A DNA stretch of 64,000 nt from Lumbricus rubellus (Eukaryota > Annelida > Clitellata > Crassiclitellata > Lumbricidae). Positions 36,501 to 47,505 of the stretch are shown piece after piece. Location: assembly GCA_945859605.1 (NCBI GenBank), contig OX243814.1:27948286-28012285 (forward strand), given 5' to 3'. How positions within the stretch are numbered: position 1 is the stretch's first letter; the number at the start of each line of letters is the position of its first letter. The notes beneath the pieces are model-generated. The model made no database searches. It was given only the letters and a program-made list of their open reading frames with translations, and was not told the DNA's origin. A program made the translations under genes and the position numbers.

Positions 36501-39500
36501 GTGTTCCATGACTGGTTTTCTTCCAGTGAAGTTTCCAGCTTCATTCTGTACACCGATCTGTTCCGAAATCCTGTCACTGTTCAAAATGAAACCGTGACCT
36601 GGCTCTCGTTCCACGTCACTGGCTTCTTCACCGATGCGTGCAGAACTCGTCGAAGAATCAGAACCGTCATCATCTCTGAAGCTGCTGCTCAGATCCTCCA
36701 TTGTCCTGAAGCTGCGTATTCCCTTTGTCTCGTAATTTCGCAACGATTCTGGAAACTCGTCGCTCAGACATCGCTTCGCAGAAGGATGGCCACGCCGAAA
36801 GACTTCCGCGTCTGCGAGTCTTCTGACCGCAGAATCTGCATGGCTTTCACGTTCACTGGGTACTGGTTCCACATCGGTGCTCAAAGCTTCTTGGTCCTTC
36901 GTGTTTAGTTTTCTTGATACCAGCATCAGCAGCTCTCTGTCGTTTTCATCTGGATAGGCGCAGCTGCCTGTTTGATCGGACGCCAACTGATGACCACCAG
37001 GGGCTCCTCCTCCTCCTCCTGCTCCTGCTCCTCCTTCTCCTCCTCCACTGATGGTGAGGTTCTGTTGTTTTGGTTGGACTTGTGGTTTCTCCGCTGGATG
37101 TGGTGCAGCTGACGATGATGTAAAGGACTTCGATGTAGGTAGAGATACGTTGTCGATGAGTCCAACGAATCTGGTTTTGTCGACGACGTCCTTCCGGAAG
37201 GTCAAGGTCGACGACTCGGATTCCGTCAGTCGACGGAGACGTCTTCGCCCGGAAAATGTCCGGTGGAACCATGAGCCAGACTTCAGATACAACTGCCTGC
37301 AACACAGCAGGGCTGTCTTTAAGGAATTTTTAGAACTGCACAGCCCCTTAATTCTTGCCTTTCCCATCCTCCGTGGTAATTAAATTACTTCAAATCGGAG
37401 GACAACGACCTTTTTTGCTAGTGTTTAGCTGTACAGAAGTGCATCTACAGCTGCACAAATCCATTTAGAAATGCACATTTTGTGTACAGCTGCACGTTAA
37501 AAAAGCCCTGCTGCACCATCAGTCTCATCATCAATCATCTTCCCCTCCGCACATCAACGCCACCTACTCTTGCATTGAAACTTGTAAGGCTAATGAAAGC
37601 ATCACAAACTCATCGTCGATTCGTAAGCCATCATTAGTCTATTAGTTCTTCTGTTTAAATCAACTGTATGAAGAATGGAGGGAAAAATGGAGGGGAAACG
37701 AACAAGAGGAAGACCACGACAGATGTTGCTGGACACTCTGATGAAGAGGATCAGATACCAAAGACTAAAGGAGAAGGCCCAGCGGAGGGAAGAGTGGCGA
37801 CATCGGACAGCCGAACCTGCCTATAGGGCAGAGAACCAGAAGAAAATGAAGAATGGATGCGTGCCGTAGGCCCAGTGCTTAAAGTATAGAAAAAGAGCAG
37901 CCTTGATGTCCGTCACTTCTCCAAGCTCTGCTGTCCAAATAAGTGGCAGGAAGGCTTTGAGGGTTGAAAATAATCTTCTAAGATTGTTAACGATTGGGGG
38001 GATTGCATGTACCGTCCCCCACCACATTCATTGAGAGGGACCGTCCCTCCATGTCCCCAGGGGCTTCTATCCCATGTATATGCGGGCGCGACTTGCGCCC
38101 AGTGAAAAACAGGGGGGGAAACAGAAGTAAGCCAAAACTCACGTCGATAGGGGGGAAAAGCCAGCCATGGAGGCAGTGTTTAATCTAGTCATCTCCAGGA
38201 AGAAGTTTCCCCCAGAAATTACTTCCCCCCCATAAACATTTTTCAACATTGTATTAGTTATTAGTTATAGGCCTAATAGTAGCCTAATACTGTCTACATT
38301 ATTTCATCACATGAACTGTTTTAATACGCCACGATAAAATTTACTATTACCTAATTATAATAATATTATTTATGGCTTACTATTTTAATAAATGATACAA
38401 TCATGTTATAATAATTTGATTTAATGTTAATACTTGTACAAATACCGGTACTATAATTATGTGTACAACTAAATGCAGTGTTTAATCTAGACATCTCTTC
38501 TGGGAGGGAGTTCCCCAGGAATGAAAATTTTCCAGAAAAATCGATAGGTGTTGTGAACATGTATATATAATAATTTCCCCCCTCCTCCGTAAAAAGTATA
38601 TAATGCAACATTGACCCCCCCCCTATATAAATTTGACAGGTTTATACAAGTGCAGTTATCCCATCAGTAGAAGAATTTGACTGCAAAGTATCGAAGTATA
38701 TGCTCACTAAAAATAAGGTCATGCATCGGCATTAAATTTGGGGGAAGTAAATGTAGGCTATGTTTCAAGAAGAAAAATTAGGCGAAAGACTAAAAAATGT
38801 TGTCAGAAAATTTCTGCCTGAGCGGTTTCCATTCCCCAAAACAGCCATTTACCCCTCCCCAAAACCTTAATTCCCCAAAGCAGTGTGACTAGGTAACACA
38901 CTGATTAACCACTGAACTAAATGGCTTATCTCCAGTGTTATCTTTCAAATTTCAGACTGTCAAATTTCAAAATATTTTGTTCCTTGAACACTTAGAAAAA
39001 CAATATCATTACTATGCAGGCCCACATTGTATTGCAGAAATTGCAATGCGGATATTGCAAAAATTTCTAATGGGGGGAAGGGACGCATATCACACCCAAA
39101 ACCCCTCTCCGTCTTGGCGCTACGTGTTTCGGTGATCGTCTGCTGGATGCTTCTTTGTCTCTGCCCCCAGAAACATTCATTCCCTATAGTTAGAGGACAA
39201 GATTACATATTGCCGGGAGAGTAGGTCTGCCCAATAAGGGGGGAAGGATATGTATTGCGCCCGGCTGCTTAGGGGGGGATAGAAGCCCCTGCATGTCCCC
39301 CCTCTAAGTCTTCACCCATGGATAAGCTACGATGCGATATGACGTAATACGTAGACCTACTGTTTCTTGTAGCACAGCAGGCAGACCCATCGTTCGGGTG
39401 TCGTCGTTGCTTGTCGGCAATTTCCGCAGACCCTCGTCTTCTGACATCGTCGACAGATGTCACCACGGCGGAATAACCATCCGAACAACGCTGAACACAA

Positions 39501-40274
39501 CGAACACCTTCGACTTCGATCGTTGTCACCACACTCGTTGAATGCCAATCGATGCTGTAGCGCCTCTACATCTGACTTCAGGGCTCTAAAGAGACACGTA
39601 CAGAACAACGCTATGAAGGCGCTATATAAATGTTTATTTATTGCATTATGTCTATAGTCATACGTATTCACAGTACTCACATTCAGGCACCTACTGATTC
39701 TTCCATGTGACCAAAATTAAGTTCATCAGACGATTTAATGCAACCTTTTTGGGGCACCATGTACTGGTAGGCTGCGCAGTAATTATCATTCTGCTTTCTG
39801 TATAGGCTAATACAGCATATTAATGCAAAAGTTTTCAGTTACCCACTGCTGTTGTTATTGTAGGGCGTTGGTGAATAAGCTTGTCTCCCTGACGTGGCTT
39901 TTGTGGGCGCTGAGAAATTCTCGAAGATTTACATTACATTACATTGTCGTATGTCTCGCATTATTGCAGAATTACTTGCCTACTCAGGCTACTTTTTGTC
40001 TGATTGATATAATAAAAAAAATTATATAGCCTAATCAGCGCTTTTCAGAGGAAGATTAAACACTGAATTGATATAATGATGAACGGTTGATGGTGCTAGA
40101 CTTTACGTCGTCGTTCTCATCATCATCATCGTCGTCGTCGTCGTCGTCATCATCATCGTCGTCATCATCATCGTCGTCGTCATCGTCATCATCATCATCG
40201 TCGTCATCATCATCATCGTCGTCGTCATCGTCATCATTGTCATCATCATCACCACCATCACCACCACCACCACC

Positions 40275-40308
<34 letters not shown>

Positions 40309-41142
40309 TCATCAACCACAGCAGCAGCAACAACAACAACAACGACGACGACAACTGGTGCGTGGTGTGGGCCTCCTACGGAAGCTGCCAGAAAGTTAGA
40401 CTTGGAATTTTTTGGGAAGTTTATTATGCAGCATTGTTTTTTATTTGAAAGTTTAAGAAAAGTGTTGTATTGAAATTTTAATATTATTGACAGAGAATTA
40501 AATGTAGCGACATGCACACACGTTTTTCATGCGGCATTTCGACTCAGTTCGATTTTAATGATTTGATTGGGTTAGATCCTTCATCGCCTCTGTAGGCCCC
40601 TACGTCTTAATATAGGCCCATAGACATAATTATTTGAGGTCGAAGTGTATGATCAAAGTTATGAACCGTGCAATCCCGACAGTGAAATAAAATCTCTAAA
40701 ATACAAGTAAGCCAGTATAATTGGGGATCGAACATCAGACCTGCGTCCTCTGAGCTCCTCTCCTCACATAGGCCTACGGATTATAGGCTATGGCTACGAG
40801 GACTGAAGTTACACATCAAGTAGGCCTAGGCCTATAGCCTACTTAGCACAATAAAAAGCATCTAATAAAAAAGAGATCACCAGTGTTTTCGACTTTATAA
40901 TGAAAGTAGACCCATGATAGGCTAATTGCCTCATTTGCCTGCTGAATTGGAGACTATTAATTTGTGCTGCAGTGTTGGTGTTCAAAGGCAGTCAAATGCA
41001 GTATTATAGACCCTAAATAAGCCTATTTTGGATCAATTACCTAAGAAATCCTGACAGCCTTTAAAAATTATTTTCGCGATTATTACAGCTAGAGTTGCTG
41101 TAGTTTTGAAATGAGACGCATCGCAATTTGTTACAGAACCAA

Positions 41143-41188
<46 letters not shown>

Positions 41189-42633
41189 GACAGACAGACA
41201 GGCAGACAGAGAGAGAGGGAGTCAGACAGGCAGACAGACATGTCCGTATCGTGTTTACTGTCAAAACGAAAACGAATTTGGCTTTGACAGACGTATACAG
41301 ACGTATACAAGCATAGAAACGCAAACAGAGAGACACACATATGCCTAATACCCACAAAACAGTCCAAAATTAAGGACAGGACAGACGCATACAGACACAC
41401 ATAGCCTACACGCAGACATTGCAGGTATAAAGCGAGATTAGCACTCGGTTTAAAAAGACAGACACACACACACACACACACACTTGATATGAAGAGAGAT
41501 TGGAAGACACACAACCCATCAGTCAATCAAAGAAGAAGCCAGACAAACACAGACGACTATACACTGTGTCCGGGTAAAAAGTAGCCCCCAAACAAAAGTG
41601 TCACAACTCGGTCAAAACTTTTAGGATTTGTCTGAAATTTTAAACACAGCAACAGCGGCCATATTTACACGCGATTCTATAACCGATTAGAAATATTCGT
41701 GAGTTTGTCAAATTTATGAGCGTTTGCGTTGGAGCACCAAAAAATTGAACTTTCCAACATGGAAAACTTGAAAAAAAGTGAAATTCAACTAAATCTGGCG
41801 TTAAAAATGTCCATCTTGTTCACCGACACACGACAGTAGACTTAGACGCTACTGTTTGATGGTCCTTTCGATGATCACCTGGTTAAACAACCGCCAGTTT
41901 TCAAACAGACGCGCCCTATACGCCCTACGGTTATCGATGTCATGAATACGCGTGAACGAAACACGCGCTCCTCCAGTACATGTTCTCCGGATCAAAGTCT
42001 GGACTGCTGGTCGGCCACAGCTGCAGGATATGAAGCCGAGTGTATCCCTGGATAGCTATTAATCTATTACGTCTACGGTGGTGTGTCCGAGAACAAGGAA
42101 CACATTTTTGGCGCCATATATAGCTGAATTTCACTTCTTTTCAGGTTTTCTATGCTGGAAAGTTAAATTTTTCGGCGCTCCAACGCAAACGCTCATAAAT
42201 TTGACAAACTCGCGAATATCTGCAAATGACTTTGGAATCTCATGTAAATATGGTCACTGTTGCTGTGTTTAAAATTTCAGACATATCCTAAAAGTTTTGA
42301 CCGAGTTGTGACACTTTTGTTTGGGGGCTACTTTTTAACCGGACACAGTGTAATTATAGAAGATTAAAAGACAGACAGACACAGGCAGACACAGACAGAC
42401 ACAGACAGACAGACAGGTTTATCAGTCACCTAGAAAACAGACACATGCACAGAGAGGAGAGTCAGGAGACAACGACGGAGGTCTTACTCGATCCTGGTCA
42501 GTTCCTGTGTCCTCAGTTCCTCATCTCTTCGAAGGACTTCAAGAACGAGTCCTCGCTCAGCGTCGCTCAACTTCGACAGATCATCAAGGTGACCATCGTC
42601 CCCGCCGCTCATTGTCTGCGAAACAATATCCAT
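33520..42633 (-). CDS. Exophilin/Slp-type Rab effector: RabBD with C4-C4 zinc finger, long repeat-bearing tail
   Basis: Four coding exons on the minus strand: 42488-42633, 39361-39585, 36464-37296 and 33520-35570. All introns are GT-AG and all phases fit (146+225+833+2051 = 3255 bp, 1084 residues). Residues 21-49 (LSDAERGLVLEVLRRDEELR) match the first Rab-binding helix of the Slp/Slac2/rabphilin family. Cysteines 76, 79, 93, 96, 102, 105, 117 and 120 form the FYVE-related finger ending RWVCLLCYKK. QLYLKSGSWF (125-134) is the second Rab-contact motif. Known relatives bind Rab27/Rab3/Rab8 and control secretory-vesicle docking. The remaining ~950 residues are acidic, Ser-rich and probably disordered, with a Gly/Glu stretch and sixteen decapeptide repeats (about 795-955). 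No C2 or myosin-binding domain is seen. An upstream in-frame stop precedes Met1; Met8 is an alternative start. It is closest in design to SYTL4/5 lacking C2 domains or to Slac2. Confidence 0.8.
33918..34392 (-). repeat. Coding 30-bp minisatellite, 16 units
   Basis: Exact 30-bp units (plus strand GTTACTGACCGGATCTGAAG then TCAGGCAGTT) encode LTSDPVSNNC or LTSDPVGNNC on the minus strand. The Ser/Gly variants and the rarer GACTGG variant (34018 and 34168) recur at 150-bp spacing, so the array grew by copying five-unit blocks. Confidence 0.95.
35781..35988 (-). mobile_element. tRNA-derived SINE family 1, minus copy
   Basis: From left to right: LINE-like tail complement (GGCGCATCTTCAAG, ACTCAGAGGCGCTCCCGACT), body (GCGAGTGAAGGACTTGCTCA) and tRNA head complement (GGTGGATTCGAACCAGCAAC, ending near CACACCCCA). 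It lies in the intron between exons 3 and 4 of the Rab-effector gene. A TA run follows at 35989-36012. Confidence 0.85.
37308..37510 (-). mobile_element. hAT-like MITE, family A, copy 2
   Basis: Ends CAGGGCTGTCTTTAAGG and GTTAAAAAAGCCCTG match those of copies at 1348 and 56282, in opposite orientation. No clean TSD is visible. On the minus strand the element ends only 10 bp before the splice-acceptor AG (37298-37297) of exon 3 of the Rab-effector gene, so it contributes the branch-point and polypyrimidine region. Confidence 0.75.
37675..37869 (+). pseudogene. RTE-type LINE reverse transcriptase C-terminal scrap
   Basis: The 64-codon frame begins MEGKMEGKRTRGRPRQMLLD and continues with an 'A.RREEWR' motif. 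GKR.RGRPR..W/L.D followed by A.DR..WR is the typical end of RTE-like reverse transcriptases. Only this fragment remains, in an intron of the Rab-effector gene. Confidence 0.6.
37873..37985. mobile_element. MITE family B fragment
   Basis: Starts CAGTGCTTAAAGTATAG and contains CTGTCCAAATAAGTGGCAGG, shared with 47367-47505 and, in complement, with 3086-3262. The far end is missing. Confidence 0.5.
38058..39291. mobile_element. hAT element, 1,234 bp, with nested MITE
   Basis: Starts CAGGGGCTTCTATCCC, ends GGGATAGAAGCCCCTG, and carries the perfect 8-bp TSD CATGTCCC (38050-38057, 39292-39299). Further inverted similarity covers GGGCGCGACTTGCGCCC versus TTGCGCCCGG near the right end. No transposase remains. 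It contains the element at 38476-38914 and a solo left end of the same family at 38173 (CAGTGTTTAATCTAG). It lies in the intron between exons 2 and 3 of the Rab-effector gene. Confidence 0.88.
38476..38914. mobile_element. Nested MITE, 439 bp
   Basis: Starts CAGTGTTTAATCTAG, ends GATTAACCACTG, and lies between two copies of AACTAAATG (38467-38475, 38915-38923). The direct repeat is 9 bp rather than the usual 8, perhaps because one terminal base is ambiguous. Confidence 0.75.
40106..40351. repeat. Trinucleotide array (TCA/TCG, ACC, CAA)
   Basis: Nearly uninterrupted triplet repeats of TCG and TCA, then CACCAC, then TCA and AACAAC. The apparent poly-Asp or poly-Ser frames are artefacts of this array, which lies in an intron. 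Confidence 0.95.
41146..41184. repeat. (GA)n microsatellite, followed by GACA-rich sequence
   Basis: About 19 uninterrupted GA units followed by imperfect CAGA repeats to about 41240. A CA run follows at 41460-41483. Confidence 0.95.
41562..42350 (-). mobile_element. mariner/Tc1-like remnant with ~235-bp inverted repeats
   Basis: The ends are CACTGTGTCCGGGTAAAAAG-type at TA dinucleotides (41560-41561, 42351-42352). The imperfect inverted repeats extend about 235 bp inward. The minus strand retains a catalytic-region scrap, LWPTSSPDFDPENMYWRS, matching the 'WP..SPDLNPI/E' motif of this superfamily. It shares terminal CACTGTGTCCGG with 15842-16806, so both answer to related transposases. Confidence 0.85.
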
Positions 42634-42734
42634 TTCTTCACATAATTAATTAATTAGGCTATAGATACCGACACGTCATATTATAATTATACACTCAATG
42701 CATACAGAAATACATGCATGCATACGGTTTGCTG

Positions 42735-43065
42735 TCAATACCGCGCACACAATACCTTCATCCAGCTCTTATTTCTATGTATTTCTGTCTGAAATAGAAG
42801 CTGGATTGACGAAAATAAAGCATGTGAAATAAGAGCTGGTGAAAGGTATTTCTATGGCTGAAATATAAACTGGATTGACGAGAATAACGAGCGAGAAATA
42901 GAAGCTGGATGAAGGTAGATAGCCTATAGGTATGAAATATAAGCTGTAGGCTATTGTACAAATTCGCGGTATCGATCGTGCGCACTGCGCGGTAACGATC
43001 GTGCGCGGTATTGAAAATCGCCGTATTGTGTGCGCGGTATTGTGTGCGCGGTATTGACCGGATAC
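42735..43065. repeat. Inverted-repeat (MITE-like) segment
   Basis: GTCAATACCGCGCACACAAT at about 42734 pairs with ATTGTGTGCGCGGTATTGAC ending at about 43059, where the GTGTGCGCGGTATT unit is duplicated. The interior has three diverged ~65-bp repeats containing GAAATAGAAGCTGGATTGAC. No TSD was resolved. Confidence 0.65.
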
Positions 43066-44660
43066 CCATACATGCATGTATGCATACAAACATTACAAGC
43101 ATACATTTGCTTGCTACTGTTTAATAACACTTTCATTATTATTAAAGATGATTGTTGTCGCCCTCCTCCTTTAACCAGGCTTGGGACTGGCACTGTCAAG
43201 AGTGTGCACAGTGTCGGAATTTCGTTCATGCATGCAACCGTAAGCATGACTGTAGGCTATATAGGCTATGTACACATAAATGCAATTTACACAAACACAT
43301 AATAATTATGTTAACAATGTTTACCACATGGGATCCTAATTAATCCTGAAACGACTCACCGTTTAATATTCGCAATTGAGCGACGACGCAATGTGCTCCA
43401 TTCGAAATGGCTATGGCCCCAATTTGCCTATCAATCAACTACAACGCAAACGAAGCCTAAACTGGACCAAAGCCTAAAGAAACTTCGGCTGCATGATGGG
43501 TCCTACAGTGCCCGCAACGTTTTTCCACGCACTGCGCCAAGGTCTCATGTACAGTTGTACACTGTACACAGATGTATACGTGTATCGTCTTCGCATTTCG
43601 TTGTCCATAAGCAAAGCATATTCATTAGCGCCGTGTGTCCCCCAGGCAAAACAAATTATGCGCATCTGCTAATAGACAGACACGACGTCAAAACATACGA
43701 CACTCCACATGTAGCTTGCAACATTAATATTATTATTCGTCAGCATGAAACTGGCTTGTTTGCCAATCATCGATACGCTATGGTCCCAAAAACGCAGCCT
43801 ATATAAAACTCTTGTCCATCAAGTTAATTTCGAAGGACTGCTTGAGGCGCTATGGAAGCTATACGCTTTGTCTGATCATAAGCAAAGCATCTTCGCGGCA
43901 ATAAACATAAAAATTGGGACTCTGAACGTTGATCTTACACGCAGACAAATTAATCGTGCCTGAATTGAAGCAGCTGGAACGTGAGCAACTGGTATAGGCT
44001 ACCCTACGTACCACCAGTACATATGGGGATACACTGTAACTACATGCATACTGTTTTGCTATAGTACCAGAAAATCAACCAGTTATTGTTTCAAGTAAAT
44101 GGCCAAAATGTAGTAGGCCTAGCCGCCTAAACCTACTTTGTGAACAGAAAGGCTGATTTAGGAATTATAATTATCAGAAGAATGAACGGCTGTTCAATGA
44201 TGGCATACAATCGGTATGTATAAAATATTATACAATGTACAGTCAAGACAGCTACTGGCAAATAGTGAAGAGTGGAGTTTAAACAACAGCGACATACACA
44301 GTAATTGACGCAAAGTAGCCCACGTTCATTTAAACTCTGACTAAATTCGAATTATAGTTTATAGGCACAGAGAGGGAGGAAAAGAGGGAGGAGAAGGAGA
44401 TGGAGTCTCGGAGAGAAATAGGGAAAGATGAATGAAGAGAGATAGGGAGAGATGGAGGAGGGATAGGGAGGGAGAGAAAGATACATGATCGAGGGATACA
44501 GGGAGAGAGACGCAAAGAGAGCTGGAAGAGAAGAGGAAGAGCGAGAAGGAAGGACTGTGATGATGAGGAAGAGATGAAAGGAGAGAGGAAGGATGGAATC
44601 ATGGAAGGAGGGATGGAGAGAGGAGCAGGAAGATATGGAGAGAAAGACAAGAAGGAAGCC

Positions 44661-44724
<64 letters not shown>

Positions 44725-45240
44725 GGGAGAGGGATGTGACAGAAAGGGAAGGAGGGAGAAGGAGAGAAATGAAGGGTGTGAGAGCGATATAGGATAGTCG
44801 GAGGGAGGGATGGGAAGGAGGTAGGGAGCGAGGGAGGGAAGGGACGAATGAACATGTAGCATAAAATTTGAGGCCTCCCACAGATTACTCAAATCAGCCC
44901 TCTGGTAATATCTCGTAGTCATCCGGCGGTGAGGAGCCCAATTTTCAAATGCATGCCCTCCGTAGTTATGGGTCACGCGGGACCATAAATAAGCAGGCAC
45001 TGCCAGGCAGGTAGGCAGACAGGAAGACAGACAGACAGGTAGTCAGGCACGTAAGGGCAGGATGGATCATGGCTGACTGGTAGGCAACAGGCCATTAGAC
45101 AGACATGCAGGAAGGCAACAATGAGATAACCAGACAACAGGCAGCAGTCAAAAAACATAAATTAGACAGGTGCTGATGCAGCCAGACACGCAGACAGGAG
45201 ATTGAAAAGTCATGTTGTTTAGAATGAAAGAGTTAGTTAA
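43066..45240. other. Non-coding; possible upstream region of the Rab-effector gene and a GA-rich tract
   Basis: No supported gene. A purine-rich (GGGA/GAGA) tract runs about 44360-44860 and produces long spurious Ser/Leu frames on the minus strand. GCAGACAGGC-like short repeats lie at 44995-45190. Confidence 0.5.
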
Positions 45241-45890
45241 TTATAGAATTATAGAGTTAATCATAGATCTAACCGGTTGAATGTTGTACTGGCTGCAAAG
45301 TCCGTCGCATAAACGAGTCGCAGTAACTTCATCATCGATATGTTGCCTACGCTTTTCATCTGCGGAAACCTTCCCCTCGGGATACGTTACCGCATAATAA
45401 TCAACGCATGATATGTTCTGCATATCGAAGAACACGAACCACGTTTAGGACTATTACTTGTCATGCTAATAAATATAGCTCAGAGGTGCGACCGTTTAGA
45501 ATTAGCAAACCTCCCGTATGAACAGCTCACGGCCACAGGTAGAAGGAACGAGAAATGCAGCAGCGAGTCTTGGAATAAGTCCAACTAATATAAATTAAAT
45601 CATCGTTGTGCGAATTGAAACATCAAGACCTTAGCTCACGTATGTAGGTCGCATGGCGAAGAATGTGTGTGAGACGTATGCCTATTGTATCCAAAAATAA
45701 TGACTTCGGAACAACTGGACTGTCGAACTTTTATGACGAATCCAAGTCTGAGTGTAAGGAAAGCGAGCTCTTCGTTCACCAAGTCCAGCTGGTTCGTGTC
45801 AGTCCACGTGTCAAATGGGAGAGTTAACTTAAATGCAAGTAAAAGGACCATGCAGTGTTTCTGTTCAAACTCGGCCAAGCGTGACTGCAC
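45241..45890 (-). other. Unidentified minus-strand open segments
   Basis: Two open segments (45241-45435 and 45636-45890) have mixed, protein-like composition, for example CVDYYAVTYPEGKVSADEKR and LAEFEQKHCMVLLLAFKLTL. I do not recognise either. They could be exons or a decayed mobile-element gene, or chance; the plus strand is also open over part of the second. Confidence 0.2.
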
Positions 45891-46127
45891 ATAGGCCTAC
45901 GCTCTCCGATGGGTAAACATTCGGTCTAGGTACATGTATACATTGAAACTCGCGTTAAATATGCGCCGATGAGAATACAGGTCGATCGGTATGGCGATAG
46001 GATGAAAACACAGACTGGACCAGTAGACCTATGGACTATAGACCTATATTATGTGCACGAGACCCATGTGCGATTATGGGGGTTTTATATATGGACTCTA
46101 CGTGGAAAAAGAATTTAAATTAAAAAG

Positions 46128-46331
46128 ATCGCCCTTTCAAGCTCACTACTCAGATGCGCTCCCGACTACAGCGCGGACACTGCATCGGAGTTTCACGCCG
46201 AAACGCTGAGCAATTGCGAGTGAAGGACTTGCCCAATTAAAGTCCCTACACGGCGACTTGAGGTGGATTCGAACTTACAACCCTACGGCTGCAAAACAAC
46301 GAATATACCCACTTTACCACCATGCCCCACA
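46128..46331 (-). mobile_element. tRNA-derived SINE family 1, minus copy
   Basis: Contains the LINE-like tail complement (CGCCCTTTCAAG, CAGATGCGCTCCCGACTACA), the body complement and a B-box complement (GGATTCGAACTTACAACCC), ending in CATGCCCCACA. Confidence 0.85.
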
Positions 46332-46822
46332 TATTCATATACCGGTATATATATATATATATAATTATCCGAGGACCAATTATATGGCGCCAACCAGAAT
46401 TTCTACTCCTCAACTGATCTTAGAAACTGGTCGACAATCAGACATTTGTGTTGTGGAAACATAACGTTGCTCTCTTTCTGTCCAGTCGATTCAGGCCGTG
46501 ACGGAAAATTCCAAAAAATAGCAGAAACTATTTGCACCTGACTTTTAATATAGCCATTGAATAAAGTGTCAATAGGTGATGCTTAAGTAAGTAGGAGTTT
46601 TCATTCGGAGGCATGCAAAAGTAAACGAAGTATGAACTTATATTATGCAGTCTGTGTACCTATACATTGTTAAAGGTCCTTGCAAGCAGGGACTTCAGCC
46701 TATCTGCAAATCATGTAGCCTACGCGCATTCCATAGCCCAAAAATGAATGCATACAGTCTAGGCCTACTCAATGTCTAGTCGGCTATAGGCCTATAATAT
46801 ATTTATGTATATACGTATACAT

Positions 46823-46928
<106 letters not shown>

Positions 46929-47366
46929 TGCAGTACTACGCTAGGAAGGGATAACACCTTGTCACCTTGTGCTGTCAGTTCGTTGAACTCTAGCGATCGA
47001 CAAGGCCAGCCTTCCCTTAGTAAGGGATAAACGAAGCTTAAATAGTCTAAATATTAAAATTTCCATAAATTTCTAAATTATTGACAAAGTAGAAAGTTTT
47101 TATTATTCAGGAGAATTGCAAAGAGTTGTAGGTTAGAAGGCGTGATGCGTTTCGTTATAAGATATATATTCAAATTCTTGTAGGTGTCATTTCTGCTGGA
47201 AATTCTGAGTCTAATAGACGACCTTAGGCCTAGGCCTACTTGCTCTTTTGCGATTAACCCTTTGCAACGTTTCATTTTCTATAGCATCTTATTATAGCCT
47301 AATCAGATAGCTTAGATCAGAACAAGTATATATTCAAACCACTCAATTCAATGACGGTTCTACAGA

Positions 47367-47505
47367 CAGTGCTTGCAAGTGTAGAAAAACAAGTACCTGG
47401 ACGCCCGCCACTTCTCCAGTTTTTGCTGTCCAATTAAGTGGCAGGACGGCGTTGAGATTTGACAGTAAGTGCCTGGACGGCGCCCATAACCGTCCAGCCA
47501 CACTA
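47367..47505. mobile_element. MITE family B, copy in opposite orientation
   Basis: Starts CAGTGCTTGCAAGTGTAG. The segment AATTAAGTGGCAGGACGGCG and the end CCGTCCAGCCACAC match the complement of 3086-3262. TSD not visible. Confidence 0.55.

Larger units (their letters stand above)
39586..42487. other. Intron 1 of the Rab-effector gene
   Basis: Bounded by the GTAAGA donor (minus, at 42487) and the CTCTTTAG acceptor (at 39586). It contains a LINE-like tail (GGCGCTATATAAATGTTTAT near 39618), a long trinucleotide array, GA and CA microsatellites and a mariner-like element. It is TAGGCCTA-rich around 40580-40850. Confidence 0.65.

Noticed and set aside
40056..40517. Poly-aspartate or poly-serine proteins
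   Set aside because: Frames through a trinucleotide microsatellite located in an intron.
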